The notes under the pieces are model-generated. The model was not told where the DNA came from and did not search any database. It worked only from the letters and a program-made list of their open reading frames with translations. Below, one piece after another: positions 55,442 to 64,000 of a DNA stretch of 64,000 bases (the stretch's first letter is position 1; the number at the start of each line of letters is the position of its first letter). The stretch is from contig NC_053146.1 of assembly GCF_016808335.1 (NCBI RefSeq), forward strand, positions 8,067,015 to 8,131,014. The letters run 5' to 3'. Made by a program: the position numbers and the translations under genes. This stretch comes from Panicum virgatum (Eukaryota > Streptophyta > Magnoliopsida > Poales > Poaceae).

Positions 55442-56896
55442 AATAAAAAACCAGAGCTGCGGGGAAATTGGGCAATGGGGGCAAATCCTTCAAAATCAGG
55501 AATCAAGTGTGGCTACAAGCTGGGTGAAAATGGGAATTCATGCTTAGTGATAAGGGTGCAGGAAATTTCCGTACCGTCAGGAGCCATCTTCATATTTATG
55601 ATATTGTTTCTGACCGTTTCCGGTTTTTTTAAAAAAAACATATAACTTTTCAATTGTTTTGCAATCAAATTGTAAGTTGTAACTGCCAGATATGGGAAAA
55701 TTACATACTGTCTGGAGTATTTTTGTATCTGCACGCTTGCTTGGTTTTAGTGAAATGTAATTTGGAAAGTCCTGAAATTTCTATAGTCCTAGTTGTCTAC
55801 ATGTTGGAAAGAATGGTTCAGGGCTTGAGGCCAGAGTCTTCAGCTGTTTCTGTTTGCTAGGTTTCTCACTTGTGAACAACTCTGCCATGTAGAAGCGCCA
55901 GGACGGATTGAGTCCCTGCAGTAAGAACATCAGCTTGAACGAAATGCTGAATGCTGATTTGCAGAGTCGCACATCACCAGTGGGCCATTGGGAACACTCT
56001 TGTCAACGTGTGGTCAAACGAAATCTTCTAATGCGAAATCTTCAAACTCAAGTTCACCTATGAGGATGTGGAGTTTCGGCCCATTCAGTTGCTGCAATCG
56101 AAATCTTCAGGCTGAGCCGCTGAGACAGTAGCAGAGAAGAAGAGTTGGTAATGCTGGTCCTACAATATCCTACGGCGACGCACGGCTCATTGGAAAATTG
56201 TCTGTTCTACAGCTGATCATGTAACATATTTCGACTTGTCCCAGCACTAACTTTTGCCACTCAACCATCAGGATCAGCTCAATGACTTGTATATTCCCTG
56301 TGACCATCTGTAATTAATACCGCCATACCACGATGAATTTGTGAAATCTAGTTCCTTACAAAGAGCGTACGCAACCAGCGAGTCTTGAATGGAGGGATTC
56401 TGTTAAGTGTCATCTTAGGCCTGTTTGGTTCATGGGACTTAAGCATAAGTCTCTGCACTTTAGTTCCTAAAAAAACAATTCAGCCCATAGTTGAGCATGT
56501 ATCCCAACAAAACTTGAGGTAGGCGGCTGCCATACCTTGCCCTACCGAGCGCTCCGCCACTATACAAAATCACACAACAATATAAATTAACTAACCACGA
56601 AGCCAAGCTGAAGTGCTAATGGAAAAATGGATTTGCATGCAAAATGTTGTAAAATGTTAGGCAGACACTTGTTACACAGAAAATGCAAATTACTTGCCCT
56701 ATGTGTGCTAAACACATAGAAGACAAAAATAACTTGACATGTGTACTACACACAAAAAACAACACAATTTGTTACTGCTCCACTTTTTTCATAGAATTCC
56801 ACATTTAAACATAATTTTCCATATCATCATAATTTTCCATACCAACATGCACTTAGATTCTTTTTCACAAATTTTGGAATTGAAGGATGCACATAC
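55442..56896. other. 3' flank of F-box 2, no gene recognised
   Basis: The first several hundred bases are probably the F-box 2 3' untranslated region. At 56420-56470 GGCCTGTTTGGTTCATGG resembles a MITE end, and GGCGGAGCGCTCGG (minus strand, near 56555) resembles a hAT end, but neither pair could be completed. The PIWI exons that should follow the Argonaute pseudogene on the minus strand were not found here. Confidence 0.45.
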
Positions 56897-57999
56897 CATA
56901 ATGACCAGAAACATCTGGAAAAAATCACCATAAGCAGTTGGAGATTAGGAGCCCTCATGTGAATATTCCTTAGAGCAGCTTCTATGTGGTTGCGACAAGC
57001 TGACTGAACTTCTGTCACTTGCCTTGGATTGAAAACCTGAAACATCATTGACCCCAAATTTAATTTTTGTGGTTGGTGTTTTGTGGGTTAGTCAACTACT
57101 TGTGTTCAGAAGCACATGCACGAATTTACCATGCCAATGGAATTGCACATACGAGCCAAGTCATCGCATATTCTGTCTACCACATGAGGTGGCATCCGCG
57201 AAAAGTTCAAACAAGTCCAACTGTGAACGGTTCCACCATTGAGCATTTTTCTGCAAACATAAAGTGAACTTCAGTAGGAAGACTATTCCAAATATGACAA
57301 TATGCAACTCTAGGAACCAGAGCTTGCAAGAAAAACATCAGGTCAGGAAATCTAATTCGCCAACATCTAGAATCGCCTTGTTAATCATGTTCCACTGCCC
57401 ATCACTTGGTGCAACAATTTTCTCCATACCAGATTCATGGTATTTAAGCTGAAACAAGATTAAATAAAAGTCATTCATGGAACTAATTAAGAAAATGAAA
57501 AGACAACAATCAAACTCAAAATGTTGTGTAACAGATACCATAAGTGGAGGCAACACACACACTTGCACTTGGCCATCTGATTGGCGACAGTGATGCCAAA
57601 CACCTGTGCCAGTCTATCAGCTGCATAGTTGTTGTGGCCAACCATCTAAACAAGGTAAACAAAAATTTTATAGGTCATAACACATAATTTGCTGTTCCAA
57701 AACATCAGAAAAGACATTAGATCAAGAAAATTAAAAGGAGTTAATTTAAGAAATAAAAACTACACTATACACATTTGAATGTGTGGTACACTTGCTTACA
57801 GCTAAACATGTACTCCATGACTTACACCTGCTTCAGTTTACTATTTTTGGATACATATGTGAGGAAACTGTATTGCTTTTTGAAATTTATGAAACAGATT
57901 GGAGAGTTTTTAACTTCATATGTTTCAAAAGGAATTCTAGAAATTTGACCTGTAATAAAAGCAAAGAATGAAACCCCAGACTAGAAATCAAATTGGTCA

Positions 58000-58420
58000 G
58001 GCTATTGGTTCGCTAGTTTACCGGTTGAACCAGTGGCTCACAGGTCAAACTAGTAGTTCATTATATTATTAATATAATATAAATTTCTCATGATTTGTAT
58101 ACAGAAAATATGCAAGTTTCTCTCATATATGTAATAAAATTTACCCAAACGTAGCGCATATGGCATAATATATTAGATGACAAGGTAATACCGCAATAGT
58201 ATATTGTCCAAAGTTCAAAAATAGTGTCAAAACATCGAATTAATCACTGGTTCACTAGAAAACCGATTCACTGGTTCACCACTTCAATGGGAAACCGGCT
58301 GGTTCCACCTATTCGCACTGGTTCGATTGCATGACCGATCTCTTCATTAAATAGAACCGGTTGTGTCACCGGTTTAGGGTTTTTCCCAGTCTAACTAGTG
58401 AACCGGTACAGTTTTTTGTT
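58000..58420. repeat. ACCGGTT-rich repeat in an AGO intron
   Basis: Contains many copies of ACTGGTTC, ACCGGTT and GAACCGGT in both directions, between CTAGTTTACCGGTTGAACC and CTAACTAGTGAACCGG. It looks like a transposon of unknown class; no target duplication was identified. Confidence 0.5.
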
Positions 58421-59194
58421 TTATGAGTAAAAGCCGTGACAAAGCCAAGTGGGATGGACACATACCTGAATGATGCTATTCTACATGTATATCTCCTGGG
58501 GATGTTTACAGGTTGACTTCAATATGCTGGCTACCTGTATATCACCGAGCTTCCTAGTATACTTCTGCCCTTCAATAATTTGGCACACCTGCAAACATAT
58601 TATAAATATACTTAGCATGGTGCATCAGGTGTTGCGCAGCACAAATTATGCTATTGTTGCCTCCATCGTTAAATATATCGGCTTAGAATTATTGCCAGAC
58701 TGCAGTACTGAATATTATTCAGCTGAGGGCCATCGTTCCAAGAGAAGCTGAAGATAAGAAATGGCAACAAGTTTGTATTGGAAGAAAATACTGTACCGAC
58801 TAGGCATCAAGAGAAGAGATATGACAAATAGGGTACCTCAACTGTGCCAGTGGGACATAAGTAATCCTAGCTATCATGTAGATGCTCCTTTTGGCTGCTG
58901 GTGTGTAGTCTCCACACGAACTCCGTGCAGGGCTTTCTTAATCTGAAAAAAAAAGAAATATATCAGCTAGTGATTGTAAACTATATGTAACAACCTTTGT
59001 TGACAAATAATACGTTCAAAAGATCCCTGTCCGAGAAAGGCTGCAAATTAAGGGTTTGTCATCTGCAGAAACTCCGAAACAAATTGTATCACAGGCACAG
59101 ATTTATAAAATGATGTTGAGCGAATGTCTATGCACAAGAACATTCCTATGAACATAAAAATGAAGACCCATGTGTGACCTACTCAAGTGTTGTA

Positions 59195-59216
59195 GGGGGG
59201 GGGGGGGGGGGGGGGG
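59195..59216. repeat. G22 homopolymer
   Basis: Twenty-two consecutive G on the plus strand within an AGO intron. The length is likely unreliable, as runs like this are hard to sequence. Confidence 0.8.
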
Positions 59217-59892
59217 CTCGATTTTTGAACTAATGCAAATGTACGCCACACACGAGCTGTTGTTTTGATCGTGTGCCACAACTATGTTTGTATGCCGCCT
59301 GAACTTGACACATAAATTCCAATAGCATACACATAATTGTGGAACCAAGGATGGAGCACCAATAAGACAACAACTTGTGTGTGGCTTACACACACAATTC
59401 CCAAGTTGAAACTATATAGGGAGTTGCTTAGCTCAGCCTTTCAATATCAACTGGTGTAGTTTTCAACAAACTGATTTTTTTTTTTTGGAAAAGATCAGTA
59501 CCAATGTTTAATGAGAGGCCCAATTGAGTGGGGCGCAAGCTCTGGTAATAGCCTCTCCAGCACTCCGATCCATCCCATCACCAATGTCCTCAGTACCGAA
59601 ACGCTTGGAGAAAAAAGATCTAAAAATACTGACATAACTGCAACACATAAGCAAATGAGTAACCACATGGTCTCATCTGGTCCAACAAAACAAGATATTT
59701 AGCAAAGAAATGGTGAAGAAATATCACTGATATCATACTTGAGAGAAGGAGACTCCCACATGACAACATCAAGTGCTTGGATTGTGTCATGTGGCGAGTC
59801 CCTTTGCAGCCCCTTGAGGAACTGCTGCAGGTGGTGCAGATTTGCCCGTGCCGCATATCAAATCACCACCTTATACTCACTGAATTTCATCA

Positions 59893-60213
<321 letters not shown>

Positions 60214-60269
60214 CTAATCTTAAGCTGCCACCCACGCACGAATACCCTTGTTTTAAAGAATATTTTTGG

Positions 60270-60366
60270 TGTAGAAAGTCTCAAATTCATTTCTTGGCAG
60301 ATTGTGCAAAAGACACATAGAAGTCTCAAATTCATTTCTTGGCAGATTGTGAAAAAGACACATAGA
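60270..60366. repeat. 45-bp tandem duplication
   Basis: AGTCTCAAATTCATTTCTTGG and the following AGATTGTG, AAAAGACACATAGAA occur twice in direct tandem with one or two differences, next to the psbC fragment. Confidence 0.9.
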
Positions 60367-60580
60367 ACACAGGTGTGGTGCTTACATTTCTTGGCGTCCC
60401 AACTTAACAACAAAATCCATTGATTTGAATGGTACCTCGTCTGCAGTGTACAGGCTCCTACTTCCATCATAGGCAGGCATCTTGTGGGCGAGAGATGTTG
60501 CACCGTGCAGCTTGACAAGCTCCGAAAGCAGCACCCTGTTGGTTCTTCTAGACTTCAGTTCAGGACTGATATTTGAAACC

Positions 60581-62177
60581 CTACAGGTGAAATGTGCAAG
60601 GAGCAAAACAACAGCCTTCCAATCAAACACTAAAAGATAATGATAAAATGTTTCATGAATAATACATAAGCAACATAAATCAAAGAAATTTTGGTAAACA
60701 AACAAAACTAAATCTATCAGCTACACTCCAAACGCACAAGTGCAGTGCTACTGATTAGATATGCAGTTCTGGAACACATTCAAATTATCTCGCAAACAAA
60801 GTCAAAATTGCTACCTATAATTTTTCATCTATCTCTTTTTTTAAAAAAAAGAAAGAGCTGTTCAAAATTCAAATTCATCCTAGCCCCAAGGCTTCACCGG
60901 CATCAACATCACCCACATATGCGGATATGCCTTACCGCACAGGAGACCCCCAACCTCCCTCTAAAACGGCCATGACCAGAAAATCCTAGCCCAGTAACCC
61001 TCCTCCCAATTCTAGCCATAACCAATTGGCCAAAGAAGATAATGGTGCATCCTCAGGAATCTACAAGTTCATCTCTGACAGCATGAGATTGAACTACTGA
61101 TTTCTCGAAATGACAGCTAGAAAATTACAGATAATGCACTATAGCACGAGGTGCAAAATAAAAGCTCAAAAGGGGAATCGCTACCAAAGAAAGAACCAGA
61201 ACCCTGCCGAGCAACAACCAAACAAAAATTCTAAAGAGCATATCCACCGTGCAGCCACTAATTTGCAAGAGGACCCAAGACCTTGCCTTAAAACCATTGA
61301 TCACTGGCAAAGCAGTATTGAAGTGACCATCGATGCCATGTCATATCTGGAAATGGTGAATGCAACAAAGCTGTGCTTGACGCACGGAACCTGAGGCGTC
61401 ATTGCCAACCCATCCTTTACACAAACATGGAAGCAAGTACATTACATGTAGACTTTGCTCGGAATGGAAATTGAAGAATTACCACTTATGGACCTAAAAA
61501 ATAAGATGACATTTGACTGCCAATATTTCCTTTGTGAAAAGAAAAAAAATACTGCTTCCACTACTACATCCAACAAAAAAGAACTCGACCTGCAGGGGCT
61601 AAGACAGCCTCCGAGCATTTTGCATAGTCACGCAAGTCGAGAAAACCCTCGAACCCTACCCCACCTTACATAGAGGCATTTTAGCATGTGTGAGACAACC
61701 AATGATTTGGACCAGACCTTAGACCTATGCTTTAGTTTGGGATAGATGAGGATATTGTTTTTAATCCTAAAATTCGCTCCCATAGACCTATGCTTTAGTT
61801 TGGGATAGATGAGGATATTGGTTTTAATCCTAAAATTCACTCCCAGGAACAGAGGAGAGCCACCTAACCAATTCAACTGGAGCCCCGTTGGCCACTACAT
61901 CCAACAGAACAAGTCCATAATGGTGACAATCCACATGAGAATTGCATGCCATAAGAAGTGCATATGATGATGAAAACTACTAATTAGTGGCTAAACCATT
62001 GAAACAAAAAGGATAAAAATAGTGAGGAAACTCCATTAAATACTAGCAAAGGATGTTAACCTCCATAAATATTGCTTCACTTAGACAACAAGCATGCCTA
62101 AACATGAAAGTAACCCTTACTCAGATCTATGGGATACTACATATGCAAGAGTAGATGGAGAGGAGTGGGGAACTCAC
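60581..62177 (-). other. AGO intron 1
   Basis: A 1.6-kb intron between the first two AGO exon remnants. It contains a tandem duplication at 61724-61850 and otherwise no recognised feature. The acceptor side has one extra G that shifts the joined frame. Confidence 0.55.
61724..61850. repeat. tandem duplication of about 64 bp
   Basis: CCTATGCTTTAGTTTGGGAT, GATGAGGATATTG and TTTTAATCCTAAAATTC appear twice in tandem (61726 and 61789). Confidence 0.9.
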
Positions 62178-62815
62178 ATAGTAATGGCAGATGTCGTTGT
62201 TCCCCACTTCTACTAAGAAGTGGTTTGTGCGGACGATGACTCTTCTCACTAACATACCAAACGCCGGGCGCACTGGGTGGGCGATCCCCTTTCTCAACAC
62301 AAGTGGTGGCTCAAACAACATGTACCCGGGAGCCTGTGTCAGAGATCTAGCTGAAGGTGCAAGAGGAGCAAGGTCCGCAATGCCTAGACTCTCCATGCCT
62401 CTCGCCAGAGTAACCACAGCTTTAATGGTGGGGCTCGGAGGGAATGGATCTGAACTCAACGCAGATCTTGGGGCATATGAGCGTGCGAGAGTCGAGATTG
62501 CCGCTGGGACTACGGGTAATTCAATACATGGTGCGATGGGATCGATGGGCACCTCCACACCACCACATCCCAGGCCTCCACTCTCTCTTCGCTTGAGTGG
62601 TTGTTGATAATACCCGCCGGCACCTTGCCATCCACCATCACCGCACCCATAGGGCTGCTGGTGCCTTCCCCTACCTCCACGTCCGTATGGCAGCTGGTTC
62701 CCTTCCCCACCGCTGATGTCGCTGCTAATCCCGCGCCCTTCACCCTTGTCATCCTACCTAGTGAGGACTTTCCCTTTCCCTTGGCCATTGTCCGCACCTC
62801 GGAAAGCCATTGCAA

Positions 62816-63711
62816 AGAGAATGTGGTGTGATAGAAGGTGCAGTGGTGAGAAAAGAAAATGACAAATGAGCACGCAACCTAGGGAATCCCGGGGCACGTT
62901 TATAGCCCAAGGTGTATAGGCACATGACAACTAGGGAGGCTGTAGGTTTGGATGCACATGGATGGGTTACCAACATTCGTCGAATGTGGGGTCAGAAGAC
63001 GAAGGTCCCACTTGTTAGTGAAGTTTATGGGATTCTTCTATGTGCGATTAGTCTAGTGTACATTTGGAAACAAATCCAGTCAAAAATGGTAGAGCATGAC
63101 TTTATGTTCCCATGTATAAAATCATGTAATTTTGCACCTTTCGATGCAAATCTAACGATTGATATTCAAAGCAAACCCTAATCTTCCAAACTTATCTTCT
63201 CCACACGCCTCCCCACTAAACGTGCGCCGCCACTCTTACACCTCGGTTATATCGCCCAAGGTATATTCCTCATTTGTATCGCCCTAAAGTATACCTTGAT
63301 ATAGCCTTTGAACGGTCAAAAAACTTAGAAACTTACTTTTAGCAATGCCGATGACTGACAAACAAAAAAATTACACGTTAGCATGAGATGCATCATTCTA
63401 AATTCTGCTGCTAAATTCTAGTAATTTTCTTATCAAAAAATTCTAGTAATTTCTTTCTTCCTCTCTGTTGCTCAAGCTATTTAAGTCGGCCATGTGTAAT
63501 GTCCCATGAATTTATCACCAGTGTCCACATCGTCGGATTTATAGCGTGCGGCCAGGATCCCCATAGCAAAGCAACCAGATGGCTACTCTCACTGCACCCG
63601 TGGTCCCACCTGGTAGAACCACACCGCAAGCCCAAGCCTCTCCCTAGTCTCGTGCAATTCCCATACCTCCCCAATCAAACCCTTGCTCCGCTGCTGCGCC
63701 GGAGTTCGATC
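62816..63711. other. intergenic between AGO pseudogene and F-box 3
   Basis: This would hold the promoters of two divergent genes. No repeat ends or domains recognised. 63600-63711 is the C-rich leader of F-box 3. Confidence 0.4.
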
Positions 63712-64000
63712 ATGGCCATGGGTCCGCTGCCGCCGGTGGTGGCTCTCGTGGGTGAGCTCGTCAAGGAGGTCATCCTGTGCCTCCCGCCAGAAGTCTCCGC
63801 GAGCCTCGTCCGCACTACCCTCATCTGCAAGCCCTCGTGCTGTCTCGCTCATCGCCGGCACCAGCTTTCGCCGCAGGTTCCGTGAGCTCCACCCCATGCT
63901 CACCTTCTTCCACTGGGGCCCGCGCGACACCGACTTCGTGCCGGCCTCCTCCTTCCGAGTTCCGCCCGGTCTTGCCTTATGTGTGTGCCATTGCAGATGG
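63712..64000 (+). pseudogene. F-box protein gene 3, frameshifted, cut by window edge
   Basis: Third copy of the local F-box family. MAMGPLPPVVALVGELVKEV, then ILCLPPEVSASLVRTTLICK aligns with the F-box of copies 1 and 2. One extra base near 63845 (after CCL) shifts the frame; the shifted frame continues LIAGTSFRRRFRELHPML, FFHWGPRDTDFVPASSF to the window end. F-box 1 has RLISGPRFRRRFRELH at this place. The start is 63712 or the second ATG at 63718. The distal part of the gene lies outside the window, so its overall state is unknown. Confidence 0.72.

Noticed and set aside
62510..62815. Independent novel protein
   Set aside because: It fits better as the shifted N-terminal part of the Argonaute pseudogene exon that continues to the VRTNHFLVEV segment.

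Overview
The window is nuclear DNA from a grass, most probably a panicoid. It has plant-type introns (GT/AG), grass-style CACTA, hAT and Ty3/gypsy transposons, a grass F-box family, a CC-NBS-LRR-type gene and an inserted piece of plastid psbC. The species cannot be fixed from the sequence. Almost all of the window is nested mobile DNA; every host gene found is broken, or one base away from intact.

Layout. 1-1770 holds two MITEs and no gene. 1771-12159 is a complete CACTA (En/Spm) element with a CAC target duplication and two decayed genes: a TNP2 transposase and a second gene ending in a Ulp1-like C48 peptidase. About 12365-15619 is a decayed LINE on the minus strand, split by a TRIM (13021-13798). 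About 15620-17102 is a hAT remnant containing a hAT MITE with a perfect 8-bp target duplication. 17103-21468 is gypsy element 1 (minus strand, integrase core deleted). Its gag is interrupted by gypsy element 2 (21469-30491, minus strand, chromodomain type, 3.2-kb 3' LTR). Element 2's 5' LTR is cut to 70 bp at 30491, where an NLR resistance-gene pseudogene without its N-terminus begins (30492-36150).

36151-64000 carries three related F-box genes. F-box 1 (37753-39835) differs from an intact gene by one base in a C7 run. F-box 2 (40710-55441) is a pseudogene whose coding exon holds an 853-bp hAT insertion and whose last intron holds a complete 12.1-kb Tat-lineage gypsy element (43245-55335, TTCCA duplication). 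F-box 3 (63712 to the edge) is partial. Between F-box 2 and 3, on the minus strand, lies a 12-exon Argonaute pseudogene (62815 down to 56897) that stops before most of the PIWI domain; one of its introns contains the psbC fragment.

The most unusual items are: the Tat element's intron-containing antisense gene with its own TATA box; tRNA-like modules inside two different CACTA elements; a second promoter-proximal block of subterminal-type repeats inside the large CACTA; the Argonaute pseudogene with plastid insert; and a recurring +1 change in homopolymer runs that raises the question of real decay versus base-calling error.
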